Assembly: GCF_036170895.1 (NCBI RefSeq)
Contig: NZ_CP108036.1
Coordinates: forward strand, 7,971,501-8,035,500
DNA from: Streptomyces erythrochromogenes
Lineage (GTDB): Bacteria > Actinomycetota > Actinomycetes > Streptomycetales > Streptomycetaceae
Length of the DNA: 64,000 nt
Reading direction: 5' to 3'
Position numbers and translations under genes: made by a program. This document shows positions 34,298 through 42,855 of this stretch, one piece after another. How positions within the stretch are numbered: position 1 is the first letter of the stretch; the number at the start of each line of letters is the position of its first letter. The notes under the pieces were generated by a model. The model ran no database searches and was not told where the DNA came from. It saw only the letters and a list, made by a program, of their open reading frames with translations.

Positions 34298-34748
34298 AGG
34301 TTTCGGCGTCCCACGCGGCGCCGGCGTGCGGGCCGAACAACGCCTCCGTCCGCCGGCGGAGGTCGCGCACCGCGTCGGCGACCGGGTCCCGCGGCAGCAG
34401 CGTCGCGGCGGGGTGCTCGGCGGCGTACAGCAGCCGGCTCAGGCGGTCGGCGAGCCCGGCGGGCCGGACGCCCGGCGGGCCGCCCTCGCAGTCGTCGTCC
34501 ACGTGGAACAGCCCCAGGTCGCCGAGGAGCTGGACCGCCTCCCGGCCCGCCCCGGGCAGCACCCGGGCGGCCGGCTCGCCCATCCGGTGGCCCAGCAGCG
34601 CCTCGTGGCCGGGCAGGCCGTCGAGCCCGGCCGCACGGGCCCACCGGCGCGTGCCCTCCTCGACCTGACGGTGGTCGGGGTGGATCGCCCCGGGCAGCGG
34701 GCAGAAGAGCCGGGGGCGCGGCGGGGACACCGACGACGGTCCGGACAC
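34287..34748 (-). pseudogene. truncated class I terpene-synthase-like gene
   Basis: About 153 residues from GTG 34748. LFCPLPGAIHPDHRQVEEGTRRWA is the N terminus typical of bacterial sesquiterpene/monoterpene cyclases, and FHVDDDCEG stands where the metal-binding DDxxD/E motif is expected. Full enzymes have about 320-350 residues with an NSE/DTE triad; here the frame ends at 34287 inside the PPK2 3' end, so the second half is lost. Most likely a dead remnant; a short functional derivative cannot be excluded. Confidence 0.55.
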
Positions 34749-34968
34749 GACCCACCCCCTCGCACGCACCGGGACCGGGCCCCGGCGCGGCCGGAGCATT
34801 CCCGCGCCCCGCCCCCGGCAGCCCGGATTCACCCCGATGCGCCACCCGCACCACCCCCTGCGCGTCCCTCCAAGTCAGCCTACGCGTAGGGCAGATGCCG
34901 CCTTGCCCGGAGCCGCTGTCAGTGGGTGCAGAGAGGATCCGTACGTCGGCACCCGGAAGGAGAACACC

Positions 34969-35406
34969 ATGGGCACCTGGGACGTCGGGCCCTTCGACAA
35001 CGACACCGCCGCCGATTTCGCCGGAGACCTCGACGACGCGGCTCCCGCAGAGCGCCTGCCGATGATCCGCGGCGCCCTCCTGCGGTGCGCCGACTCGGGC
35101 GAGTATCTGGACGCGCCGGATGCCGAGCGCGCCGTGGCAGCGGCGGCCCTGGTCGTCGCACAGCATCCGGAGGGTCCGCCGGCGTGTTCGGTGTACGGCC
35201 CTTCGGAAGCGGTACCCAGGCTGCCGGGAGAGCTCCGGCTGCTCGCCGTCGAGGCGCTCGACCGGGTCGTCGCCCCCGCCTCCGAGCTGGCCGAGCTGTG
35301 GGGCGATGCACCGAGCGGACCACGATGGCGTCGGGGCGTCGCCCGCCTCCGTGATGCTCTCGACCCACCGGTGCCGCCACAGGAGGAAGTCCTGTTCGCC
35401 GTCTGA
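34969..35406 (+). CDS. DUF4259 family protein
   Basis: 145 residues from ATG 34969, behind AAGGAGA. It starts with the DUF4259 hallmark GTWDVGPFDNDTAADFAGDL and continues with helices (AVAAAALVVAQHPEGPP). Function unknown; the family is small, cytosolic and common in Streptomyces. Monocistronic. Confidence 0.88.
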   Translation: MGTWDVGPFDNDTAADFAGDLDDAAPAERLPMIRGALLRCADSGEYLDAPDAERAVAAAALVVAQHPEGPPACSVYGPSEAVPRLPGELRLLAVEALDRVVAPASELAELWGDAPSGPRWRRGVARLRDALDPPVPPQEEVLFAV

Positions 35407-35482
35407 AACCGTGCTTGACGTGGGGGCGGTGGGGCGACAGCCTTGCCCGGAGTTACCGGTAGGTAGGGGCGAAGGGGCGGGC

Positions 35483-36898
35483 ATGGACAGGGACGACGCG
35501 GAGCTGATGTTCCAGGGAGTCGAGCGGCAGGCCGAGCTGGTGCGCACCGGCAAGGTCACCTCCCGGGCCCTCGTCGAGGCCGCGCTGCGCCGCATCGACC
35601 GGTTCGACCCCGCCCTCGGAGCCTTCCGCGTCGTCCTCGCCGAGCAGGCCCGCGCCGAGGCCGACGCCCGGGACGCGGAGGCGGAGCAGGGGCGGGGCCC
35701 GCTGCACGGCGTGCCCATCGCCGTCAAGGACGAGCTCGACGTCGCCGGGCAGGTCACCACCTTCGGCGGCGTCGCCAACCACACCCCCGTCGCCGCCGAT
35801 TCGGAGGCCGTACGCCGCCTGCGCGCCGCCGGAGCCGTCGTCATCGGCAAGACGACGATGCCCGAATTCGGCCAGTGGCCCTTCACCGAATCCGACGCCC
35901 ACGGCACCGCCCACAACCCCTGGGACACCACCCGCACCCCCGGCGGCTCCAGCGGCGGCAGCGCCGCGGCCGTCGCGGCCGGACTGGTCGGGGCGGCGCT
36001 CGGCGGCGACGGCGGCGGATCCATCCGCATCCCGGCCGCCTGCTGCGGGCTGTTCGGCCTCAAACCGCAGCGCGGCCGGGTCTCCACCGCCCCGAACGCC
36101 CACCTCTGGTACGCCCTCGGCACCGTCGGACCGCTGACCCGCAGCGTCCGGGACGCCGCCCTCCTCTACGACGTCCTCGCCGGCACCACCGCCACAGACC
36201 GCTGGAGCGCCCGCCCCGTCACCACCGGCTGGCTGCGGGCCCTGGAGACCCCGCCCGGCCGACTGCGCATCGGCTACTCCGCCAAGCCCGCCGTACCCGG
36301 GGTGCGCCCGCACCCCGAGCACGTCGGAGCCCTGCGGGAGACCGTACGGGCGCTGCGCGAACTGGGCCACGACGTACGGGAGGTCAACCCCCGCTACCCG
36401 GACGCGACGGCCCCCTTCGCGGCGCAGTTCTGCGGCGGGGTGCGCGCGGAGGCCGCCGCCGTCGAACGCCCCGACCTGCTGGAGCCGCGCACCCGCAGCA
36501 CCCTGGCGCTCGCCCGCCTGGTCCCCGAATCCGCCGTGGAACGCGGGATCCGGGCGGGGGAGCGGCTGGCGGGGCGCGCCGACCGGATGTTCACCTCCAT
36601 GGACCTGCTGCTGACGCCGGTCGTCGCCGCCCGGCCGCGCCCGGTGGGCGCGCTGGACGGTGCCGGGCTGCTGACCGCGCTGGCGCGTTCACGCCCGATG
36701 GTCGCCTACACCGCGCTGTGGAACGTCACCGGACACCCGGCGGCCTCCGTACCGGCGGGCCTGGGCACGGACGGGCTGCCGCTCGCCGTGCAGTTGGTCG
36801 GCCGCCGCGACGACGAGGTGTCCGTGCTGCGGGTGGCGGCGCAGCTGGAGGAGGCCCGGCCGTGGGCCGCCCGCCGCCCGCCGCTGACCGACTCCTGA
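35483..36898 (+). CDS. amidase (amidase-signature family)
   Basis: 471 residues from ATG 35483. The Ser-cisSer-Lys triad of the family is visible: Lys in GVPIAVKDELD, the cis-Ser in PGGSSGGSAAAVAAG, and the nucleophile in GGDGGGSIRIPAACCGLFGLKP (normally GSDTGGSIR, so D-G-G here instead of D-T-G). Length and C-terminal half (ALWNVTGHPAASVPAGL) are usual. It hydrolyses an amide; the substrate is not predictable. It is not a GatA context because no gatB/gatC is near. Confidence 0.88.
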   Translation: MDRDDAELMFQGVERQAELVRTGKVTSRALVEAALRRIDRFDPALGAFRVVLAEQARAEADARDAEAEQGRGPLHGVPIAVKDELDVAGQVTTFGGVANHTPVAADSEAVRRLRAAGAVVIGKTTMPEFGQWPFTESDAHGTAHNPWDTTRTPGGSSGGSAAAVAAGLVGAALGGDGGGSIRIPAACCGLFGLKPQRGRVSTAPNAHLWYALGTVGPLTRSVRDAALLYDVLAGTTATDRWSARPVTTGWLRALETPPGRLRIGYSAKPAVPGVRPHPEHVGALRETVRALRELGHDVREVNPRYPDATAPFAAQFCGGVRAEAAAVERPDLLEPRTRSTLALARLVPESAVERGIRAGERLAGRADRMFTSMDLLLTPVVAARPRPVGALDGAGLLTALARSRPMVAYTALWNVTGHPAASVPAGLGTDGLPLAVQLVGRRDDEVSVLRVAAQLEEARPWAARRPPLTDS

Positions 36899-36907
36899 CG
36901 GGCGGGC

Positions 36908-37051
36908 TCAGGCGAGGCCGTAGACCGCCAGTAGGCAGGCGAGGCCGATGGCCACGACTGCCGCCAGGGCAGCGGCCACGGCCACGATGACGGTGCCGGC
37001 ACGTTCCACGCCGCGCCGGTGACCGGCGGGCTTCCATTCGGGCTGGTTCAT
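36908..37051 (-). CDS. small single-pass membrane protein
   Basis: 47 residues from ATG 37051. A polar, basic start (NQPEWKPAGHRRGVERA) precedes one long hydrophobic helix (TVIVAVAAALAAVVAIGLAC). Its stop faces the amidase stop with nine bases between. Function unknown. Confidence 0.5.
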   Translation of the reverse strand: MNQPEWKPAGHRRGVERAGTVIVAVAAALAAVVAIGLACLLAVYGLA

Positions 37052-37075
37052 GGATCCAGCCTGCGGGCACGCGGG

Positions 37076-37111
37076 CGCCTCCGCATGAGTACGAGTACCC
37101 ATGCGGAGGCG
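37076..37111. terminator. hairpin terminator of the alpha-glucoside operon
   Basis: CGCCTCCGCATG (37076-37087) pairs perfectly with 37100-37111 around a 12-base loop. It lies 27 bases past the stop of the last permease gene in its direction of transcription. Confidence 0.7.
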
Positions 37112-37137
37112 GTGTGCGGAGCCCGGGCCGACCGGTG

Positions 37138-38118
37138 CTATTTCACCGATCCGGCCATCACGCCCTGGACGAAGTGCCGTTGGAAGGCGAAGAAGACGAC
37201 CAGGGGGACCACCAGCGACAGGAAGGCCCCCGGCGCGAGGACGCCGATGTTGCTGCCGAACTGCCGCATCTGGGACTGCAGCGCGACCGTGAGCGGCTGC
37301 GACGCGGTGTCCGCGAAGAGCAGCGCCACGAGCATGTCGTTCCAGACCCAGAGGAACTGGAAGATGGCCAGGCTCGCGATGGCCGGACGGCCGAGCGGCA
37401 GCACGAGCCGGGAGAAGATCCGCCACTCGCTGCCGCCGTCCATCCGGGCGGCCTCCAGCATCTCGCGCGGGATCTCGGCGAAGTAGTTGCGCAGGAGGAA
37501 GATCGCGAACGGCAGTCCGTAGGCGACGTGGAAGAGGACGACGCCCGCGATCGTCCCGAACAGCCCCACTGCGCCGAAGAGTTTCGCCACGGGCAGCAGC
37601 CCGATCTGCACCGGTACCACGAGGAGCCCGACGACCACGAGGAAGACGCCGTCCCGGCCGGGGAATTCCAGCCACGCGAAGGCGTATCCGGCCAGTGCCG
37701 CGATGGCGACGACCAGGACTGTGGTCGGCACGGAGATCAGGACGGTGTTCCAGAAGGCCGCCCCGATGCCGGAATCCTTCAGCAGGGCAGTGTAGTTGTC
37801 CAGGGACAGCTGGGAGGGATCGGCGAGGGCCGTCCACCAGCCGTCGGTGGCATTGTCCTGTTCGGAGCGCATCGAGGACAGGAGCAGGCCCGCCAGCGGT
37901 GTGATCCATACGAGGGCGACCAGGATCAGGACGCCCTGGACGGCGGAGCTGCCCAGGAGGCGCGATATTCGGCCTCCGCGACGCCGGCCGGGCACGGACG
38001 CGCGGGACGCAGGGGACGGGGTGGAGGACGAGGGCGGGGGAGAGGACGGGGCGGCGGCCCCGACCGTCGCCGCCCTCCGGGACGGGCCGTTCCGCTCGAC
38101 GGTGCTGTGGCCGCTCAT
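37138..38118 (-). CDS. carbohydrate ABC transporter permease (MalG/AglG type)
   Basis: 326 residues from ATG 38118, with AAGGAG upstream and an ATGA overlap with the preceding permease. An N-terminal disordered Ser/Pro tail of about 50 residues is followed by six membrane helices. The EAA loop that contacts the ATPase is EMLEAARMDGGSEWRIFSRLVLPLGRP near 215-240. It forms the membrane channel together with the next upstream permease. As in many Streptomyces sugar systems the ATPase (MsiK type) is not encoded here. Confidence 0.9.
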   Translation of the reverse strand: MSGHSTVERNGPSRRAATVGAAAPSSPPPSSSTPSPASRASVPGRRRGGRISRLLGSSAVQGVLILVALVWITPLAGLLLSSMRSEQDNATDGWWTALADPSQLSLDNYTALLKDSGIGAAFWNTVLISVPTTVLVVAIAALAGYAFAWLEFPGRDGVFLVVVGLLVVPVQIGLLPVAKLFGAVGLFGTIAGVVLFHVAYGLPFAIFLLRNYFAEIPREMLEAARMDGGSEWRIFSRLVLPLGRPAIASLAIFQFLWVWNDMLVALLFADTASQPLTVALQSQMRQFGSNIGVLAPGAFLSLVVPLVVFFAFQRHFVQGVMAGSVK

Positions 38119-39509
38119 GCTCCACTCCTTCGGAAACGCCGGACGTTGAAGATCATCGCCGGGACGACGAGCAGCAGGAGCACCATGCTGAGCGCACTGC
38201 CGAGGCCCTGGTCGTCGCCGCCGCCGAAGGAGACCATCCACATGCGGGTGGCCAGCACGTTCGCCTCTTCCTGGACCGGTCCGGGCGCGATGATCCACAC
38301 CAGGTCGAAGACCTTCATCACGTTGATCACGAGGGTCACGAAGACCACGGTGAGCACCGGCGCGAGCAGCGGCACGGTGATCTTGCGGAAGATCTGGCCC
38401 TCGGTGGCCCCGTCCATGCGCGCGGCCTCCAGCGCGTCGCGCGGGATGGCGGCGAGGCCGGCGCCGATCAGGACCATCGAGAAGCCGGTCCAGACCCACA
38501 GGTAGGCGCCGATGATGGCGGGCGTCACCAGCGCCGGGCCGAGCCAGTGCACGCCCTGGTACGGGGCTTCGAAGTTGGCCGCGGGCAGCCGGACGGTGTA
38601 GTCGCCGTCGGCCAGCCCGGCGAACCGGAAGGAGCCGTCCTCGGCCGTGGTGGCGGTGGCGGCCACCCGGCCGTCCCGTACGGCCTCGACCTTCATGCCG
38701 GGCAGGCCCTTCTCGCCCGGGTCGACCCGGCCCGGCGTGCCCGCCCCGCCGGGGGCGAAGTCGAGGTAGACGACGCCCCCGATCGCGTCGGCGGCGGGCG
38801 CGGCGCCCGCCGGGCCGGCCGGATCGGACGCGGCCTTCGCGCCGGCCGGCATCGCGTCGGGTGCGACCCCGATGAACCCGAGGCCGATCGAGCCCCCGGG
38901 CCGTACGGTCGCCGCGGTGCTGTACGGGCCGCCCGCCCCGCCCGTCAGGCCGTGGCCCTCCCGGGCCCGGGCCGTCGGATACGCGGCGGCGTCGTCGAAG
39001 CCGTCGTGGACGGCGACGGCGGCGGCGTTGAGGACACCGCGGTCCGGGTCCTGTTCGTAGGCGAGCCGGAAGATGATGCCCGCCGCGAGGAACGACACGG
39101 CCATCGGCAGGAAGAGCACCAGCTTGAACGCGGTCGCCCAGCGCACCTTCTCGGTGAGGACCGCGAGCATCAGCCCGAGTCCGGTGAGCAGGGTGGGGGC
39201 GACGACGACCCAGACCGCGCTGTTGCGGATGGCCTTGAGGGTGGCCGGGTCCTGCACGATCGCCGCATAGTTGGCGGCTCCGACGAACCGGTCGCCGTCG
39301 GCGTCGAAGAGGCTGCGGCCGAAGGAGAAGAGGACGGGGTAGACGACCAGCGCGCCGAGCAGCAGCAGGGCCGGCAGGACGAAGACGACCGCGAGGCGGC
39401 GCTTCCTGCGCCGGGCCAGGCGCCGCCCGTCGGCCGCGGGGCCGCCGGTCGCAGGGCGGCCGGGCGCGGGGCCGCCGGGCGCGGGGCGGTCGGTCATGGT
39501 GTCAGCCAT
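38115..39509 (-). CDS. sugar ABC permease (MalF/AglF type) with extracytoplasmic insertion
   Basis: 464 residues from ATG 39509. Helix 1 is VVFVLPALLLLGALVVYPV; the EAA loop is DALEAARMDGATEGQIFRKITVPLLAP near 370-395. Between the third and fourth helices there is an insertion of about 140 residues that is Ala/Gly/Pro-rich and ends in a beta-sandwich-like stretch (GLPGMKVEAVRDGRVAATA, TTAEDGSFRFAGLADGDYTVRLP), typical of SdrD-B/carboxypeptidase-regulatory domains. Normal MalF-type permeases in actinobacteria have about 300 residues. The inserted part would face outside and may hold the binding protein or sugar. Confidence 0.88.
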   Translation of the reverse strand: MADTMTDRPAPGGPAPGRPATGGPAADGRRLARRRKRRLAVVFVLPALLLLGALVVYPVLFSFGRSLFDADGDRFVGAANYAAIVQDPATLKAIRNSAVWVVVAPTLLTGLGLMLAVLTEKVRWATAFKLVLFLPMAVSFLAAGIIFRLAYEQDPDRGVLNAAAVAVHDGFDDAAAYPTARAREGHGLTGGAGGPYSTAATVRPGGSIGLGFIGVAPDAMPAGAKAASDPAGPAGAAPAADAIGGVVYLDFAPGGAGTPGRVDPGEKGLPGMKVEAVRDGRVAATATTAEDGSFRFAGLADGDYTVRLPAANFEAPYQGVHWLGPALVTPAIIGAYLWVWTGFSMVLIGAGLAAIPRDALEAARMDGATEGQIFRKITVPLLAPVLTVVFVTLVINVMKVFDLVWIIAPGPVQEEANVLATRMWMVSFGGGDDQGLGSALSMVLLLLVVPAMIFNVRRFRRSGA

Positions 39510-39519
39510 GGGGGTCGCC

Positions 39520-40851
39520 TCAGTTCCCGTAGGCCTTGGCGGCCTCGGCCTCGAGCTTGGCGGCGGTGCCCTGCGGGTCGGAGGGGTCGCGCAGGAAGTC
39601 CTGGAGGAGCTTCCACTCTCCCGCGCCCTTGGTGCCGCCGAACGCGGCCGGGGCCTGGTCCGACATGTCGAAGCGGATCGAATTGCCCGCCGCGATGAGC
39701 GAGTTTGCGGTGCTGCGCGTGGTGTCGTCGCCGTACGAGGCGAAGTCGACCTCGTTGTTCGGGGACAGGAAGCCGCCCGCGCCGGCCCAGACCTCGGCGG
39801 CCTCGGAGCCCGCCAGGAACTCGACCAGCTGCATGCCGGCCTTGCCGTTCTTGCCGTCCTTGAGGACGACCGCCGCGTCACCGCCGCTGACCACCGGCGC
39901 CCGGCCGCCGTCGACCGAGGGGAAGGGGAAGAACTTGGCGTCCTGCCCGAGCTTCTTGCCGAACTGCCCCTTGGCGATGCCGCCGACGAAGTCGCCCTCG
40001 TAGACCATGCCCGCCTTGGGCTCCGGGCCGAAGACCTGCGCGACCGAGGAGGGGAAGTCGGTGCCCAGCGCCGCCTGGGCGCCGCCGGCGACGAGCTGCT
40101 TGTCCTTGAACAGCTCCCCGAGGGTGGTCAGGGCCCGCACGACGCTCTCGTCGGTCCACTTCAGCTGGTGCTGGGCGAGCTGGTCGTACTTCTCCGGTCC
40201 GGCCTGGGAGAGGTAGATGTTCTCGAACCAGTCGGTGAGGGTCCAGCCGTCCTCGCCGGCTATGGCGAAGGCCGGGCGGCCGGAGTCCGCGAGGGTGCGG
40301 CCGGTCTTCAGCATGTCGCTGTAGCTCTTGGGCTCGCCCACGCCGGCCTGGGCGAAGGCCTCGGGCGAGTACCAGACGGTCGACTTGTGGGCGGCCTTGA
40401 AGTAGAGGCCGTAGTACGTGCCGTCGACGGTGCCGTAGTTCTTCCACACCGGCGCGAGGGTGGACCCGGCCGTCCGGGAGGTCTGGTCGGACAGCGGCTG
40501 GAGCCAGCCCTTCTTCGCGAACTGCTGGAGCACGCCCACCTGGGGAACCATGACCACGTCGGGCGCGGCGCCCCCTTCGATCTTGCTGCCGACGAAGGTG
40601 GAGACGTTGTCGCCGGAGGGCACGAAGACCGTCTTGGCGCCGGTCTTCTGGGTGAAGGCGTCGAGGACCTTCTTGAAGCTCTCCTGCTCGGCGCCGGTCC
40701 ACACACCCGCCACGGTGACGGTCTGGCCGCTGAGCTCGCCGCCGCTCGCGGGTCCGGTGGCGCCGCCGCAGGCGGTGGTGCCGAGGGCGAGGGCGAGGGC
40801 CGCGGTGGCGGTGGCGGCACTGCGGCGGGTCGTCTTGCCGGGTCGTCGCAT
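39520..40851 (-). CDS. sugar-binding lipoprotein of the alpha-glucoside ABC system
   Basis: 443 residues from ATG 40851. The signal peptide ends in the lipobox LGTTAC, so it is lipid-anchored. The SBP_bac_1 fold is seen from VTVAGVWTGAEQESFKKVLDAF through APDVVMVPQVGVLQQFAKKGWL to the C-terminal lobe. It has the size of AglE/alpha-glucoside-binding proteins. It lies 10 bases before the permease gene and downstream of the GH13 gene, forming one operon: glucosidase, binding protein, two permeases. Confidence 0.9.
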   Translation of the reverse strand: MRRPGKTTRRSAATATAALALALGTTACGGATGPASGGELSGQTVTVAGVWTGAEQESFKKVLDAFTQKTGAKTVFVPSGDNVSTFVGSKIEGGAAPDVVMVPQVGVLQQFAKKGWLQPLSDQTSRTAGSTLAPVWKNYGTVDGTYYGLYFKAAHKSTVWYSPEAFAQAGVGEPKSYSDMLKTGRTLADSGRPAFAIAGEDGWTLTDWFENIYLSQAGPEKYDQLAQHQLKWTDESVVRALTTLGELFKDKQLVAGGAQAALGTDFPSSVAQVFGPEPKAGMVYEGDFVGGIAKGQFGKKLGQDAKFFPFPSVDGGRAPVVSGGDAAVVLKDGKNGKAGMQLVEFLAGSEAAEVWAGAGGFLSPNNEVDFASYGDDTTRSTANSLIAAGNSIRFDMSDQAPAAFGGTKGAGEWKLLQDFLRDPSDPQGTAAKLEAEAAKAYGN

Positions 40852-40941
40852 GAGAAGTCCTTTCGGGGAAGTCCGGGACTGGGGAGGGGCTGCTGGGGGA
40901 CTGCGGGGTGACAGGGGCTACGGGGCTACGGGGCTACGGGG

Positions 40942-42645
40942 TTACGGCTGCGCGGCCGCCGGGCCGGGAGCCGGGTGGTCGCCCGCCCACCAGGCCGCGG
41001 TCGCCGCGGGCAGCACCCCGTCGGGACAGGGACCGCTGGCGAGCAGCGGCGTACCGGGGACCGGCGCGGGTACCGGCTCCGTTCCGAAGTTGACCGCGCA
41101 GATCAGGCCCTCGCCGCGGGCGATGGCCAGTACCTGCGCGGGCGCGTCCAGCCAGCGCAGGGTGCCGTCGCCGAGTTGAGGCAGGGTGCGCCGCAGGTGG
41201 AGGCCGTCGCGGTAGAGGTGCCAGAAGGAACGGGTGTCGGCCAGGGCGCGGTCGGTGGAGTGCTCGGCGAACCACTCGGGCTGCGGCAGCCACGGCTTGA
41301 CGCCGGCCGTCTCCTGGCTGAAGCCGAAGGGAGAGGCGTGCCCGGACCAGGGCAGGGGCACCCGGCAGCCGTCCCGTACGTGCTTGCGGCTGCCCGTACG
41401 GCGGAAGATCGGGTCGGTGAGGACCTCGTCGGGCAGGTCGAGGACCTCGGGGAGGCCGAGCTCCTCGCCCTGGTACACGTAGGCGGCACCGGGCAGGGCG
41501 AGCATCAGGAGGGCCGCGGCGCGGGCGCGGGCGGCTCCCAGTCCGCTGCCCTCGACCCCGGGCTCGCCCGCGTAGCGGGTGACCGTGCGGACCTGGTCGT
41601 GGTTGTTGAGGACCCAGGTCACGGTGGAGCCGGTCCCCGCGATGTCGCGTATCGCCTCGGTGATCGTCGTACGGAAGGCGTCGGCGTCCCAGGGCGCGCT
41701 GAGCAGGTCGAAGAAGAACGCCTGGTGCAGTTCGTCCGGGCGGACGTAGTCGGCGTGCTCGCGTGCGGTGGGCACGGACACCTCGCCGACCAGCAGCCGC
41801 TCGTGACCGTCCCGGGCGGTGTACTCCTCGCAGACCGAACGCCAGCGGCGCCACACGCCGTGCACCTCGGGCTGGTTCCAGGCCAGCTGGTTGACGGCGT
41901 CGCGGGCCCGCTCGTCCGCTGCGGGGTCGTCCGAGTCGGGCAGCTCGGGGTGCTTGAACAGCCCGGCGGCGACGTCGATGCGGAAACCGTCGACGCCCCG
42001 GTCCAGCCAGAAGCGGAGCACGCGCTCGAAATCGTCGCCCACGACGGGGTCGCGCCAGTTCAGGTCCGGCTGCTCGGGCGTGAAGAGGTGGAGGTACCAC
42101 TCCCCGGGCGTGCCGTCCGCCGCGGTGGTGCGGCTCCAGGCCGGGCCGCCGAACATGGCGCGCCAGTTGTTCGGCGGCTCCTCGCCCTGCGGGCCGCGGC
42201 CCGGAGCGAAGTGGAAGCGGGAGCGGGCCGCGCCGCCGGGCGCCGCGGCGAGCGCTTCGCGGAACCACGGGTGCTCGCTGGAGCAGTGGTTGGGGACGAT
42301 GTCGAGCAGCAGCCTGAGGCCGAGCCGGTGGGCGTCGGACACCAACCGGTCGAACTCGGCGAGGTCGCCGTAGACCGGGTCGACGCCGCAGTAGTCGGCG
42401 ACGTCGTAGCCGTGGTCGTGCTGCGGCGACGGGTAGAAGGGGCTGAGCCAGATGCCGTCGACACCGAGCTTCCTGAGGTAGGGAAGCCCGGCGCGCACGC
42501 CGGCGAGGTCGCCGACGCCGTCCCCGGTGCTGTCGAGGAAGCTGCGGACGTAGACCTGGTAGATCACCGCGTCGCGCCACCAGGGGGCGGAAGGGGCGGC
42601 GCTGCGGGAGGGGTGACCGGTACCGGCCGGAAGGGTGCTGAGCAT
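40942..42645 (-). CDS. alpha-glucosidase/oligo-glucosidase (GH13)
   Basis: 567 residues from ATG 42645. GH13 signatures: WWRDAVIYQVYVRSF at the start, DIVPNHCS (region I), GFRIDVAAGL with the nucleophile Asp (II), LLVGEVSVP with the acid Glu (III) and NNHDQ (IV). No signal peptide, so it acts in the cytoplasm on imported alpha-glucosides such as maltose, isomaltose, trehalose derivatives or kojibiose. It heads the uptake operon. Specificity cannot be read from the motifs alone. Confidence 0.92.
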   Translation of the reverse strand: MLSTLPAGTGHPSRSAAPSAPWWRDAVIYQVYVRSFLDSTGDGVGDLAGVRAGLPYLRKLGVDGIWLSPFYPSPQHDHGYDVADYCGVDPVYGDLAEFDRLVSDAHRLGLRLLLDIVPNHCSSEHPWFREALAAAPGGAARSRFHFAPGRGPQGEEPPNNWRAMFGGPAWSRTTAADGTPGEWYLHLFTPEQPDLNWRDPVVGDDFERVLRFWLDRGVDGFRIDVAAGLFKHPELPDSDDPAADERARDAVNQLAWNQPEVHGVWRRWRSVCEEYTARDGHERLLVGEVSVPTAREHADYVRPDELHQAFFFDLLSAPWDADAFRTTITEAIRDIAGTGSTVTWVLNNHDQVRTVTRYAGEPGVEGSGLGAARARAAALLMLALPGAAYVYQGEELGLPEVLDLPDEVLTDPIFRRTGSRKHVRDGCRVPLPWSGHASPFGFSQETAGVKPWLPQPEWFAEHSTDRALADTRSFWHLYRDGLHLRRTLPQLGDGTLRWLDAPAQVLAIARGEGLICAVNFGTEPVPAPVPGTPLLASGPCPDGVLPAATAAWWAGDHPAPGPAAAQP

Positions 42646-42801
42646 CTCGCGTCGACCTGTCTCTGAATGCGAGAGCGCCCTGGATCAGGTGCGCTGTTAT
42701 GCATGCATGTTAAGTAGCGGAGACTGGAAGGTGTCAACGATGTGTCCAGAAACAGGCGAAAGCTGGGATGGTTTGTCCCTGAATGACCGCGTGCATGAGA
42801 G
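42646..42801. promoter_or_regulatory. promoter region of the alpha-glucoside operon with repeated motif
   Basis: CATGTTAAGTAG at 42707-42718 is the exact inverted copy of CTACTTAACATG at 42810-42821, about 90 bases away in the next hairpin. Both copies lie upstream of the glucosidase gene. A repeated inverted 12-mer here suggests binding of a LacI-, ROK- or GntR-type regulator, which is not encoded in the window. Confidence 0.5.
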
Positions 42802-42836
42802 AGGGCTCCTACTTAACATGTAAGTAGGAGCCCTCA
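42802..42836. terminator. 15-bp hairpin after the upstream binding-protein gene
   Basis: GAGGGCTCCTACTTA (42802-42816) and its complement (42822-42836) flank a 5-base loop. It begins 20 bases beyond the stop of the binding-protein gene at 42856, so it can end that transcript; its inner part also carries the CTACTTAACATG motif, so it may double as an operator. Confidence 0.65.
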
Positions 42837-42855
42837 GGAAGGTGCAGAAGTGCGA

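Noticed and set aside
40912..40942. Repeats of GGGGCTAC between the glucosidase and the binding-protein gene
   Set aside because: Short imperfect tandem repeat of about four units; too small for a CRISPR or attachment site and probably slippage.
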